From Vicinamibacterales bacterium (GTDB taxonomy: Bacteria; Acidobacteriota; Vicinamibacteria; Vicinamibacterales; Fen-181), in NCBI GenBank assembly GCA_036504215.1, contig DASXVO010000038.1, forward strand, positions 47,629-111,628: DNA of 64,000 nt, written 5' to 3'. Shown here in pieces: positions 1-8,443 of this stretch. The notes beneath the pieces were generated by a model. It made no database searches. It was not told the DNA's origin and saw nothing but the letters and a program-made list of their open reading frames with translations. The first letter of the stretch is position 1. The number at the start of each line of letters is the position of its first letter. The translations under genes and the position numbers were made by a program.

Positions 1-43
1 GCGCACGCAGGAAACGACGATCGGCTGGAGCAGTGACTGGCAC
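1..43 (-). CDS. ftsQ: Start of a probable FtsQ/DivIB cell-division protein (runs off the window)
   Basis: Only about 14 codons are visible. A GTG at 41-43 (minus strand), 15 bases beyond the murC stop and preceded by a GGAG-like ribosome site, opens a frame reading VPVTAPADRRFLRA that stays open to the window edge. A short hydrophilic, Arg-rich start leading toward a membrane anchor fits the cytoplasmic tail of FtsQ/DivIB, which commonly follows murC in dcw clusters. MurB would be the alternative, but its N-terminus does not normally look like this. The call rests mainly on position and this short string. Confidence 0.4.
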   Translation of the reverse strand, partial: MPVTAPADRRFLRA

Positions 44-58
44 GTTGTCGACTCCGTC

Positions 59-1540
59 TTACTCCGGGTGCGTTCCGGGCCGTTCTCGTAACCGCAACGC
101 GGCGATGATGCCGTCCGACGCCGCGCCGATCGAGCCTGCCCCGAGCGTGATGACCACGTCGCCCGGTCGCGCGATCTCGGCAACGCGAGCCGGCACGTCC
201 CGGACGTCCTTCACCAGATGCAGCGGCACGGTCACGCGCCGCCGGATCTCCTCAGCCAGCGCCTCGACGGTCACGCCCGGGAGTGGATCTTCACCGGCTG
301 CGTAGATGTCCGTGAGGACGATTTCGTCGGCGCCGGAGAGGGCCGGCCCGAATCGATCGAGCAGCCGCTTCGTCCGGCTGAATCGATGGGGCTGGAAGAC
401 GACGACCAGCCGTCGATCGAGCGCCGCACGCGCCGCCGCTATCACCGCCGCCATCTCGGTCGGATGGTGACCGTAGTCCTCGATGACCCGGACGCCATCC
501 GCTTCACCGTGATCCTCGAACCGACGCTCGGCGCCGCGGAACTCGTCGAGGGCGCTCGCAATGCGGTCGAACGGCACCCCGAGCTCCACGCCGACCGCGA
601 CGGCCGCCAGCGCGTTCTGCAGGTTGTGCCGGCCTGGCACGTGGAGCACGAGTTCGCCGAGCACGGCGGCCTCCGGGGCTCTGGCGTGGCCGGGTGCACG
701 GGTCCGTACGACGGTGCACCGCCAGTCGAAGCCCGCGCCGGACACGCCGGTCCCGCGATACTGCGCATCGGCCGCATCCAAGCCGTACGTGATCACGCTT
801 CGCGACATCGCCGTCAGCAACTGCCGCAGATGGCCATCGTCCGCGCAGGCGAAGATCGTGCCGTAGAACGGCACCTTGTTCGCGAAGGTGACGAATGCCT
901 GTTGCAGGTCCTCGAAATCGCGGTAGCTCTCCAGGTGCTCGTGGTCGATGTTCGTGATGACCGCGATGGTCGGCGTCAGCTTCAGGAACGACCGATCGCT
1001 CTCGTCGGCCTCCACGACCATGTACTCGCCCCGACCCAGACGTGCGCTGCTGCCGAACGCGCTCAGGCGGCCCCCGATGACCGCCGTCGGGTCGAGGCCC
1101 CCGCGCTCGAGCACGAGCGCGATCATCGACGTCGTCGTCGTCTTGCCGTGGGCGCCGGCCACCGCGATCCCGTACCGCAAACGCATCAGCTCGGCCAGCA
1201 TCTCGGCGCGCGGGATCACGGGGATTCGACGGCGCGTCGCTTCGACGATCTCGGGGTTCGTTGGTCGGATCGCCGACGAATAGACGACGACGTCGGCATG
1301 GCCGACGTGCTGCGCCTCGTGGCCCTCGAACACCTCGACCCCACGCGACGCCAGATGGACGGTGACCGGGGAGAGTCTCGTGTCGGACCCACTCACGGCG
1401 TAGCCCAGGTTGGCGAGCAGTTCGGCGATACCGCTCATGCCGCTGCCACCAACGCCGACGAAGTGCACTCTCCGGGTTCGTCCGAGCACGTTACTCCTTG
1501 CCACCGCACCGTTCGCCGGCGCCAGCCGGCGGCGACTCAT
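59..1540 (-). CDS. murC: UDP-N-acetylmuramate--L-alanine ligase MurC
   Basis: Cytoplasmic ATP-dependent ligase that adds L-Ala to UDP-MurNAc, the first amino-acid step of the peptidoglycan precursor pathway. The protein is 493 residues, normal for MurC. It has the N-terminal nucleotide-binding segment HFVGVGGSGMSGIAEL (about 26-41), the Mur-ligase ATP loop GAHGKTTTT (129-137), the central domain with NIDHEHLESY and a C-terminal ligase domain with HHPTEM and FQPHRF. The first 18 residues are not typical; a GTG at codon 18, just before LGRTRRVHF, may be the true start. It lies last but one in the visible dcw operon. The usual upstream neighbour murG is missing: only 112 non-coding bases separate it from ftsW. 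Confidence 0.97.
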   Translation of the reverse strand: MSRRRLAPANGAVARSNVLGRTRRVHFVGVGGSGMSGIAELLANLGYAVSGSDTRLSPVTVHLASRGVEVFEGHEAQHVGHADVVVYSSAIRPTNPEIVEATRRRIPVIPRAEMLAELMRLRYGIAVAGAHGKTTTTSMIALVLERGGLDPTAVIGGRLSAFGSSARLGRGEYMVVEADESDRSFLKLTPTIAVITNIDHEHLESYRDFEDLQQAFVTFANKVPFYGTIFACADDGHLRQLLTAMSRSVITYGLDAADAQYRGTGVSGAGFDWRCTVVRTRAPGHARAPEAAVLGELVLHVPGRHNLQNALAAVAVGVELGVPFDRIASALDEFRGAERRFEDHGEADGVRVIEDYGHHPTEMAAVIAAARAALDRRLVVVFQPHRFSRTKRLLDRFGPALSGADEIVLTDIYAAGEDPLPGVTVEALAEEIRRRVTVPLHLVKDVRDVPARVAEIARPGDVVITLGAGSIGAASDGIIAALRLRERPGTHPE

Positions 1541-1652
1541 CGCGGCCGGTTGCAGCGCCCAACCGTCTTCTGCTCGAGCCGTGTCGGCGGATGGTGAAAC
1601 GGGTCCGCCCCAGTGGCTCGGTGGTGTCGCGCACGTCGATCGAACGCCGGGT

Positions 1653-2762
1653 CTACCCGCCCTCGTAGATCGCCGACGCCTGCTGCGAGATGTTCAGCAG
1701 GATTCCCATCGCCACGAGACTGATCGCCATGGACGACCCGCCGGCGCTCACGAACGGGAGCGGAATGCCCTTGGCGGGCATCAGCCCGATCACGACGCTG
1801 ATGTTCACGAGCGCCTGCAGGCCGATCATCATCGTGATCCCGAGGGCGACCAGGCTTCCGAATGCGTCCGGTGCCTGCCTCGCGACAACCAGGCCGCGCC
1901 AGATGATCACGGCGAAGCAGATCAGCACCACCGTGGCGCCGATGAGTCCCCTCTCTTCCGCGATGACGGCGTAGATGAAGTCGCTTTGCGCCTCGGGCAG
2001 GTAGAACATCTTCTGCACGCCCTGCATGAAACCCTTGCCCCAGACGCCGCCGCCGCCGACCGCGAGCAGCGATTGACGGATCTGGAACCCGATGCCCTGC
2101 GGATCGGCCGACGGATCGAGGAACGCGAAGATCCTGGCGCGCCGGTACGGCGCGGCCCACAACAGCAGACCCATCACCGGCAGCGCCGTGCCGCCGGCCG
2201 CGAGGACCCACTTGTAGGCGATGCCGGCGACGAACAACATCGCACACGCGATTGCGCACAGCGCGGTCGCGCTGCCCGCGTCCGGCTCGCGCCAGATGAG
2301 GGCTCCGAACACCGCGAGCACCAGACCGACCTTCACCAGGCCCGGCGGGAGCGCATCCTGCTGCTCCACGCGGCGGTCCACCGCCATCGCGACGAACAGG
2401 ATCGTCACCAGCTTGGCCAGCTCAGACGGTTGGATGCCGAGTCCGTACAGGTTCAACCAGCGATGCGCGTGGTTGACCGGAGGGCTCAGGAACACGGCCA
2501 CGAGGGCGACGACGGTGGCGCCGAACAGGCCCCACAGCAGCCGCTGGTTCCGATACCAGTGATAGTCCAGTCTCATCGCGGACAGCATGAAAGCCAGGCC
2601 GAGGGCGACCCACAGGAGTTGCCTGACCAGGAACCGGCCAGGATCGCCGAATCTCTGCTCGGCCTGTACGACAGACGCGCTGTACACCCAGGCGATGCTG
2701 ATCACGAGGAGCAGCAGCGTCGCGGTGAACAGGAGTCTGTCGGACTTGAGCTTGCGTGCCAT
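1653..2762 (-). CDS. ftsW: Division-specific peptidoglycan polymerase FtsW (SEDS family)
   Basis: Polytopic inner-membrane SEDS glycosyltransferase that polymerises lipid II at the septum with its partner transpeptidase FtsI, encoded upstream in the same cluster. The 369-residue protein has about ten hydrophobic segments. SEDS signatures visible are the loop QPSELAKL in the middle and the C-terminal LPFVSAGGSS. The family also contains RodA; the dcw location decides for FtsW. It starts with ATG at 2762, 185 bases after the murD stop, the longest gap in the cluster, and that gap carries a large inverted repeat. Confidence 0.95.
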   Translation of the reverse strand: MARKLKSDRLLFTATLLLLVISIAWVYSASVVQAEQRFGDPGRFLVRQLLWVALGLAFMLSAMRLDYHWYRNQRLLWGLFGATVVALVAVFLSPPVNHAHRWLNLYGLGIQPSELAKLVTILFVAMAVDRRVEQQDALPPGLVKVGLVLAVFGALIWREPDAGSATALCAIACAMLFVAGIAYKWVLAAGGTALPVMGLLLWAAPYRRARIFAFLDPSADPQGIGFQIRQSLLAVGGGGVWGKGFMQGVQKMFYLPEAQSDFIYAVIAEERGLIGATVVLICFAVIIWRGLVVARQAPDAFGSLVALGITMMIGLQALVNISVVIGLMPAKGIPLPFVSAGGSSMAISLVAMGILLNISQQASAIYEGG

Positions 2763-2829
2763 CCTGCTTCGTCCCTAAACCCGATTGGCCTTCGACCCGA
2801 AACACTCTGTGCACCGCCCGGGAGACCCT

Positions 2830-2949
2830 GAGCGGCGAGCAGTCATCAGTCAGCCGGGATCGAGACACCGGCCTCGCAGACCGGGGCAGCCTGCGTTCCC
2901 AGCGGACGGCTCTCAATCGCGCGGACCGACTGACGACTGCTCACCGCTC
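2830..2949. repeat. Long inverted repeat spanning the murD stop and the murD-ftsW gap
   Basis: The arm at 2830-2851 (gagcggcgagcagtcatcag, then tc) and the arm at 2928-2949 are reverse complements at 20 of 22 positions, with a 76-base loop. The distal arm overlaps the murD stop codon. In the murD-to-ftsW transcript it could form a stable stem, but no T-tract follows, so a classical terminator is unlikely. It may instead be a dispersed intergenic repeat or an mRNA processing/attenuation structure. Confidence 0.7.
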
Positions 2950-4324
2950 ACGGTTCCCGTCCCAACTCCTCGGCGAGTCGGGCCACCTCGCGCTTGAATA
3001 CCCTGCCGCGTTCCGCGTAGTCGTGGAACATGTCGAAGCTCGCGCACGCCGGCGCAAGGAGCACCGTTCCACCCGGCAGCGAGGCGGCAAACGCCGCCCG
3101 GACGGCCTCGGCCATCGATGCCACATCCACGACCGCGACCATGTCGCCGAGTGCCTCGCGGATGATCGGGCGCGCCTCGCCGATGGCAATCACCGCCGTC
3201 GAACGGCCCTTCAGTGCAGGCCGCAGGTCGCGAAGGTCTCCGCCCTTGAACTTCCCGCCGATGATCGGCACGAGCCGCTGCCCGAAGCTCTCGATCCCGC
3301 GTCGCGCCGCATCGACATTCGTGGCCTTCGAGTCGTTGACGAACCGGATGCCGGCCACGGTCATCACGGGTTCGAGCGCGTGCTCGAGCCCCGTGAACCC
3401 CGCGACGGCCTCTCGAATGGCTGCCGGCGGCACGCCTGCGAGCCGGGCCGTCGTCACCGCTGCCACCACGTCGGTCAACAGGTGACGGCCGATCAGCTTC
3501 ACGTCGCTGACCGGCAGGATCGGAACGTCGTCTCGTCCGGGGTGCCGATCGACGATCCATCCGTCGTTCACCACGGTCCCCTGTTCGATCCTCCTCTCGA
3601 CCGCGAAGAACCGCGCCGGCGCCTTGGCGCGACGTTTCGCGAGCGACAGCGCCGGGCGATCGTCGGCGTTGATCACCGCCCAGTCCTGCTGGCCCTGGTT
3701 GGCGAACACCCGAGCCTTCGCCGCGGAGTACTCCCGAAGATCCTTGTGCCGGTCGAGGTGGTCCGCCGACAGGTTCAGCAGCACGGCGATCCACGGGTGG
3801 AACTCGACCGTCGTCTCGAGCTGGAAGCTGCTCACCTCCACGACGTGGACCATGTCGTCGGTGGACGACTCGATCTTGGCGGCGAGCGGTGCGCCGATGT
3901 TCCCGGCGACGGACCCGGGCACACCCCCCGCCGCCAGCATCCGCCCGATGAGCGTCGTCGTCGTCGACTTCCCCTTGGTTCCCGTGACCGCGATGATCCG
4001 ACCGCGAAGGAGCCGACTCGCCAGTTCGATCTCACCAATGACCGGCACGCCCCGGCGCCGCGCACCCGCGAACACTGGCTGACGACACGGGACACCCGGG
4101 CTCAGCACGACCATGTCGGCGTCATCGAACGTCGCGGCGGTGTGCGCGCCGAGTGCGAGCGTCAGGCCCGAGTCCCTCAATCGCGCCTGGTCCGGGAGGT
4201 CGCCGTTCAGGTCGGCCAGCGTGACGCGCGCACCGTGCCGGACCAGGTACTCCGCGGCGGCAATGCCGCTGCGGGCGGCCCCGACGACGACCACGCGCGT
4301 GCCGGCGACCTCCAACTCGGACAT
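2948..4324 (-). CDS. murD: UDP-N-acetylmuramoylalanine--D-glutamate ligase MurD
   Basis: Cytoplasmic ligase adding D-Glu to UDP-MurNAc-L-Ala. At 458 residues it is a full-length MurD. The N-terminal Rossmann-like domain opens with RVVVVGAARSGIAAAEYL (about 10-27). The ATP loop GTKGKSTTT is at 115-123, the central domain has LNLSADHLDRHKD, and the C-terminal part has NDSKATN and LLAPACASFD. The chosen ATG gives the standard start before the VVVVG strand. It sits 29 bases after mraY in the direction of transcription. The stop codon falls in one arm of a 22-bp inverted repeat. Confidence 0.97.
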   Translation of the reverse strand: MSELEVAGTRVVVVGAARSGIAAAEYLVRHGARVTLADLNGDLPDQARLRDSGLTLALGAHTAATFDDADMVVLSPGVPCRQPVFAGARRRGVPVIGEIELASRLLRGRIIAVTGTKGKSTTTTLIGRMLAAGGVPGSVAGNIGAPLAAKIESSTDDMVHVVEVSSFQLETTVEFHPWIAVLLNLSADHLDRHKDLREYSAAKARVFANQGQQDWAVINADDRPALSLAKRRAKAPARFFAVERRIEQGTVVNDGWIVDRHPGRDDVPILPVSDVKLIGRHLLTDVVAAVTTARLAGVPPAAIREAVAGFTGLEHALEPVMTVAGIRFVNDSKATNVDAARRGIESFGQRLVPIIGGKFKGGDLRDLRPALKGRSTAVIAIGEARPIIREALGDMVAVVDVASMAEAVRAAFAASLPGGTVLLAPACASFDMFHDYAERGRVFKREVARLAEELGREP

Positions 4325-4353
4325 GGTTTCCGTCCCTCTTTCCGTCCGCGGCG

Positions 4354-5439
4354 CTATCGAAGCTTGAGCGTTGTCAGGCTGAAGAGCGCGCAGATGATCG
4401 CCATGATCACGAAGCGCGTCATCACCTTCGTCTCGGTCCAGCCCGCCAGCTCGAAGTGATGGTGCAGCGGCGCCATCCTGAACACGCGCCGGCCGGTCAG
4501 CCGAAACGACGCCACCTGCACGATCACCGAGAGTGCCTCGAGCACGAACACCCCGCCAACGATGACCAGCAGGATCTCCTGCTTGATCAGGATCGCAACC
4601 GTACCGAGCGCCGCACCCAGGGCGAGCGACCCCACGTCGCCCATGAAGATCTCAGCGGGGTGGGCGTTGTACCAGAGAAACGCCAGGCTCGCCCCCACCA
4701 GCGAGCCGCAGAACACCGTCAACTCGCCCGCCTCCGGCAGCCGGATCAGCAGCAGGTACTCCGCAAACACACGGTGGCCGGTCACGTACGCCAGCGCCGT
4801 GAACGTGGATGCGGCAATCGCGAACGTGCTGATGGCCAGGCCGTCGAGGCCGTCGGTCAGGTTGACGGCGTTCGAGGCACCCACGAGAACGACGACTGCG
4901 AAGACCGCGTATCCCCACCCGAGGTCCGGAATCAGCCGCTTGAAGAACGGGAAGATCAGCCGCGTACTGTAGAGCGCGTGCTCCGACAGCACGAGGAGCG
5001 TGATCCCGACCGTCACCGCCACCGCCACCTGCCACGCGAGCTTGAAGCGCGGCCGCAGCCCGTGATGTGAATGGCGGACGATCTTCAAGTAGTCGTCCGC
5101 GAACCCGATCGCGCCGAACGCCGCGGTGGTCAGCACGGCGATCCACACGTCCACGTTCGTCAGATCGGCCCACAGCAGTGTGGGCACCAGCGCCGCCCAC
5201 AGGATCAGCAGGCCGCCCATCGTCGGGGTCCCGGCCTTCCCCCGGTGGCTGGCCGGTCCCTCGTTCCGGATCACCTGCCCGATCTGGAACTCCCGCAGCG
5301 TCCTAATCAGCCACGGACCGAGCACGAGCCCGAGCGCCAGCGCCGTCAGACTCGCGGCCGCCGTACGGAACGTGATGTACCGCGTCACGTTCAGCGCGGG
5401 CATCCACCCACGCAACGGGTAGAGCAGGTGGAAGAGCAT
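4354..5439 (-). CDS. mraY: Phospho-N-acetylmuramoyl-pentapeptide transferase MraY
   Basis: Integral membrane enzyme that transfers phospho-MurNAc-pentapeptide from UDP to undecaprenyl phosphate, making lipid I. The 361-residue length is typical. Conserved cytoplasmic loops are readable: [10 protein letters not shown] near residue 70, [17 protein letters not shown] with the catalytic Asp residues, and [11 protein letters not shown] near the C-terminus. About ten hydrophobic helices are present. Its ATG shares one base with the murF stop (TGATG), so translation is likely coupled. The undecaprenyl carrier it uses depends on uppS, at 57 kb in this window. Confidence 0.98.
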   Translation of the reverse strand: MLFHLLYPLRGWMPALNVTRYITFRTAAASLTALALGLVLGPWLIRTLREFQIGQVIRNEGPASHRGKAGTPTMGGLLILWAALVPTLLWADLTNVDVWIAVLTTAAFGAIGFADDYLKIVRHSHHGLRPRFKLAWQVAVAVTVGITLLVLSEHALYSTRLIFPFFKRLIPDLGWGYAVFAVVVLVGASNAVNLTDGLDGLAISTFAIAASTFTALAYVTGHRVFAEYLLLIRLPEAGELTVFCGSLVGASLAFLWYNAHPAEIFMGDVGSLALGAALGTVAILIKQEILLVIVGGVFVLEALSVIVQVASFRLTGRRVFRMAPLHHHFELAGWTETKVMTRFVIMAIICALFSLTTLKLR

Positions 5440-6863
5440 CAGCCGAACTCGGCGGCCAGGCGATCCACCACCCGTTCCGTCCTGATGCCGCGCGACCCCT
5501 TCACCAGCACGAGATCCCCGGCGCGCACCGCGGCCGCGACCAGGTCCGCCGCCGCCTCACTGGTCTCTGCGTGGCACACCTGCGTCGCCGGCAAACCCGC
5601 GTCCAGGCTCGCTCGGCCAAGTGCCCGCGCCGGCTCGCCACCGACCGTAATCAGCAGCGAGAGCCCGGACGCTGCCGCCACACGGCCGCACGTTTCGTGC
5701 AGCGCCACGCTCTGTTCGCCGAGCTCGAGCATCTCGCCGAGCACCGCAACACGCCGCGTGAATCCCCGTTCAGCCGCGATGACCTTCAGCACACCCTGGA
5801 CGGCCCGCGGGTTCGAGTTGTACGCGTCGTCCACCACCGTGACGCCACCGGGAAGCCGCATCACCTCACCGCGATGAAGAGCGGGGCGCAGCGTCTTCGC
5901 ACGTTCCACCATGTCCGCCAGCGGAACGCCGAACTGCAGTCCAACTCCGATGGCCGCCAGCGCGTTGGCCATGTTCCCCCGCCCGAGCAGCGGCACCAAC
6001 AGATGCGCGTCGCCGTCGTTCGTCCGAACGAGCGCGCGCGTGCCGTCGAGTCCCGCGTCCTCGATATCGAGCGCCTGCACCGTCGCACCGTCCGAGGCGC
6101 CGAAGGTCACGCGCAGACCTGGGAACTCCTCGGTTCGCACCATCACGCGCGGATCGTCCGCATTGGCGACGAGCACGGTCGTGTCCCGCGCGTTCTCCAG
6201 GACCTCGGCCTTCGCGTCGGCGATGGCATCGAGCGACCCGAAGAACTCGATGTGTACCTCTGCGACGTTCGTCCACACCCGCACGTCCGGTTCGGCGATC
6301 GCCACCAGCCTGCTGATCTCTCCGACGTGGTTCATCCCGAGTTCGACCACCGCGACTTCGGCCCCCCGTCTGAGCTCGAGCAGCGAGAGGGGCAAGCCGA
6401 TGTGGTTGTTCAGGTTTCCGCTCGAACGCATCACCCGGTGGCGCAGGCTCAGGAACGCGGCGGCCATCTCCTTCGTCGTCGTCTTCCCCGCGCTCCCGGT
6501 GATGCCGACGACGCGGGCCCCGGACTTCCGGCGGACCCACCGGGCGAGCCGCTGAAGCGCGTACGTGGTGTCGGGCGCCACAATCAGCAATCGGTGGCCG
6601 AGCCGCGCCGGATCGAGGCCCGGCATCGGCCGCCCGATCAGGACGCCGCACGCCCCGCGGTCGAGCGCGTCATCGACGAACTCGTGGCCGTCCAGCCGTT
6701 GTCCCTGTATGGCGATGTAGAGATCACCGGGTTCGAGCGTTCGGCTGTCGATCGAGAACCCCGACACCTCGGTGTCAGGAGCCCCCGAGAGCTGCCGGCC
6801 CTTGACCGCGTCGACGATGTCAGCCGCCGTCACCCTCATCCCGTCCCACCAGTCGAAAGCCAC
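5439..6863 (-). CDS. murF: UDP-N-acetylmuramoyl-tripeptide--D-alanyl-D-alanine ligase MurF
   Basis: Cytoplasmic ligase that adds D-Ala-D-Ala to complete the UDP-MurNAc-pentapeptide. It has 474 residues; ATG at codon 9 (MRVTAADI) is an alternative start matching many homologues better. The N-terminal domain has [16 protein letters not shown], typical of MurE/MurF. The ATP loop [10 protein letters not shown] is at 123-132. The substrate-binding segment [13 protein letters not shown], the strand [12 protein letters not shown] and the C-terminal VDDAYNSNP all fit MurF. It lies 38 bases after murE and its stop overlaps mraY. Confidence 0.97.
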   Translation of the reverse strand: MAFDWWDGMRVTAADIVDAVKGRQLSGAPDTEVSGFSIDSRTLEPGDLYIAIQGQRLDGHEFVDDALDRGACGVLIGRPMPGLDPARLGHRLLIVAPDTTYALQRLARWVRRKSGARVVGITGSAGKTTTKEMAAAFLSLRHRVMRSSGNLNNHIGLPLSLLELRRGAEVAVVELGMNHVGEISRLVAIAEPDVRVWTNVAEVHIEFFGSLDAIADAKAEVLENARDTTVLVANADDPRVMVRTEEFPGLRVTFGASDGATVQALDIEDAGLDGTRALVRTNDGDAHLLVPLLGRGNMANALAAIGVGLQFGVPLADMVERAKTLRPALHRGEVMRLPGGVTVVDDAYNSNPRAVQGVLKVIAAERGFTRRVAVLGEMLELGEQSVALHETCGRVAAASGLSLLITVGGEPARALGRASLDAGLPATQVCHAETSEAAADLVAAAVRAGDLVLVKGSRGIRTERVVDRLAAEFG

Positions 6864-6901
6864 TCCTCGAAACCACTCCCGGAGCGGTCCAGGAACGCCG
6901 G

Positions 6902-8443
6902 CTACGCGCCGCGCCGGCGGTCCAACGCCTCGCGGGCCACCAGGACGTCGTCGAACGGCAGTTCGCGGTCGCCGATGACCTGGTACTTCTCATGGCCCTT
7001 CCCCGCCAACAACACGACGTCATCGGGTTTCGCCAGGCTGATCGCGCGCTCGATCGCAGCCCGTCGATCGACAATCCCCATGTGCGGCGTGGAGCGCGGC
7101 GGCGTGTAGTTCTGCTGGGCCTCGCGCGCGTCGGCGGGCCGCGCACGTTCCGACGGCACGACGATGCCGCGCTTGATCTCCTCGATGATCTCGGCCGGAT
7201 CCTCGCCCCGTGGGTTGTCCGAGGTGACAATGACGAGATCGCTCAACCGCGCGGCCACCGCGCCCATCAGCGGCCGCTTCGTGCGATCCCGCTCTCCGCC
7301 CGCACCGAACACCGTGATGAGGCGCTGCCGGGCGAGCGGGCGCGCCGTCTCCAGCAGGTTCTTCAGCGCGTCGTCGGTGTGCGCGTAGTCAACCACCACG
7401 GTGATGTCGTCGGCGGGACCGGAGACGACCTGGAACCGGCCGGGCACGCCCTCGAGCTCCGCGAGCCCGCGCTCGATGGCCGCCGTCGGCAGGTCGCACG
7501 CGATCGCCGCGCCGATCGCGGCGAGCACGTTGTACACGTTCGGCCGCCCGACGAGGCGTGACCGCACCTGCACGGCGCCCCTCGGCGTCGCCGCGGCAAA
7601 GCTGAGCCCCTGGAGGGAGTCGACAATTGCGGTCGGGTGGATGTCGGCGCGGCGATCGATCGCGTACGTCAGCGAACGCCGGGCGGTTCCAGCCAGCAAC
7701 GCCCCGCGCGGGTCGTCGAGGTTGATCACGGCGGTCGCCGAGGGCGACAGCATCTCGAACAACCGCCGCTTGGCCGCGAAGTACGAGTCCATGTCGCGGT
7801 GGTAGTCGAGGTGGTCGCGCGTCAGGTTCGTGAAGACCCCTGCGGAGAACTCCGTCTCGTCCACCCGGTGCTGCGACAGCGCGTGCGAGGAGACTTCAAT
7901 GGCCGCCGCCAGGCAGCCCTTCGAGACCATCTCCCGCAGCATGTGCTGGACGTCGACGGCCTCGGGCGTGGTTCGCGTCGCGCTACGCTCCTCGTCGCCC
8001 ACACGGTAGACCACCGTACCCAGCATGCCGCATCGGATGCCGGCCGCCTCGAAGAGCGCGCTGACGAGATACGCCGTCGTCGTCTTGCCGTTGGTCCCGG
8101 TGATTCCGACCACCTGCATCTCGCGGCTCGGATGCTGGTAGAACGCACCGGCGAGCCTCGCCAGTGCGAGGCGCGCATCGGGCACGACGATCCACGGCGC
8201 CTGGAGATCGGGAGGCGGAGCACTCTCGCTCACGACGGCCAGCGCGCCCCTCGACAGCGCCTGCACCGCAAAGGCGCTGCCGTCGGACTTCAGGCCCTTC
8301 AGCGCGATGAACACCGACCCCGCCGTGACCTTCCTCGAGTCGTACGCGAGGCCCTTGACGGGTCGACCGAGCGCCGAGTCCGGGTCCACGCCGGTGGGCG
8401 GTGCGAGATCGCCGAGCGCCTGCAGGAGTTCACCGAGCGTCAT
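6902..8443 (-). CDS. murE: UDP-N-acetylmuramoyl-tripeptide synthetase MurE, probably meso-DAP-adding
   Basis: Cytoplasmic ligase that adds the third amino acid to UDP-MurNAc-L-Ala-D-Glu. The ATG at 8443 overlaps the ftsI stop by four bases (ATGA) and gives a 513-residue protein beginning MTLGELLQAL; the frame extends 19 codons further upstream, but the overlap and family length favour this start. Visible elements are YDSRKVTAGSVFIAL, the ATP loop GTNGKTTT (116-123), FTNLTRDHLDYH, and SDNPRGEDP near the C-terminus. The DNPR motif is the known signature of meso-diaminopimelate-specific MurE, so a DAP-type wall is predicted. Confidence 0.97.
   Translation of the reverse strand: MTLGELLQALGDLAPPTGVDPDSALGRPVKGLAYDSRKVTAGSVFIALKGLKSDGSAFAVQALSRGALAVVSESAPPPDLQAPWIVVPDARLALARLAGAFYQHPSREMQVVGITGTNGKTTTAYLVSALFEAAGIRCGMLGTVVYRVGDEERSATRTTPEAVDVQHMLREMVSKGCLAAAIEVSSHALSQHRVDETEFSAGVFTNLTRDHLDYHRDMDSYFAAKRRLFEMLSPSATAVINLDDPRGALLAGTARRSLTYAIDRRADIHPTAIVDSLQGLSFAAATPRGAVQVRSRLVGRPNVYNVLAAIGAAIACDLPTAAIERGLAELEGVPGRFQVVSGPADDITVVVDYAHTDDALKNLLETARPLARQRLITVFGAGGERDRTKRPLMGAVAARLSDLVIVTSDNPRGEDPAEIIEEIKRGIVVPSERARPADAREAQQNYTPPRSTPHMGIVDRRAAIERAISLAKPDDVVLLAGKGHEKYQVIGDRELPFDDVLVAREALDRRRGA

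Noticed and set aside
218..1597. Long open frame of 459 codons opposite murC
   Set aside because: It is antisense to a certain murC gene, rich in Arg and His as expected for a shadow frame in GC-rich DNA, and matches no family.
1537..2259. 240-codon minus-strand frame in the murG position
   Set aside because: It overlaps ftsW in another frame, is Arg-rich and has no MurG motif, so it does not fill the murG gap.
1410..2831. 473-codon plus-strand frame opposite ftsW
   Set aside because: Composition (Arg, Gln, His, Asp runs) is that of an antisense shadow; ftsW on the other strand is unambiguous.
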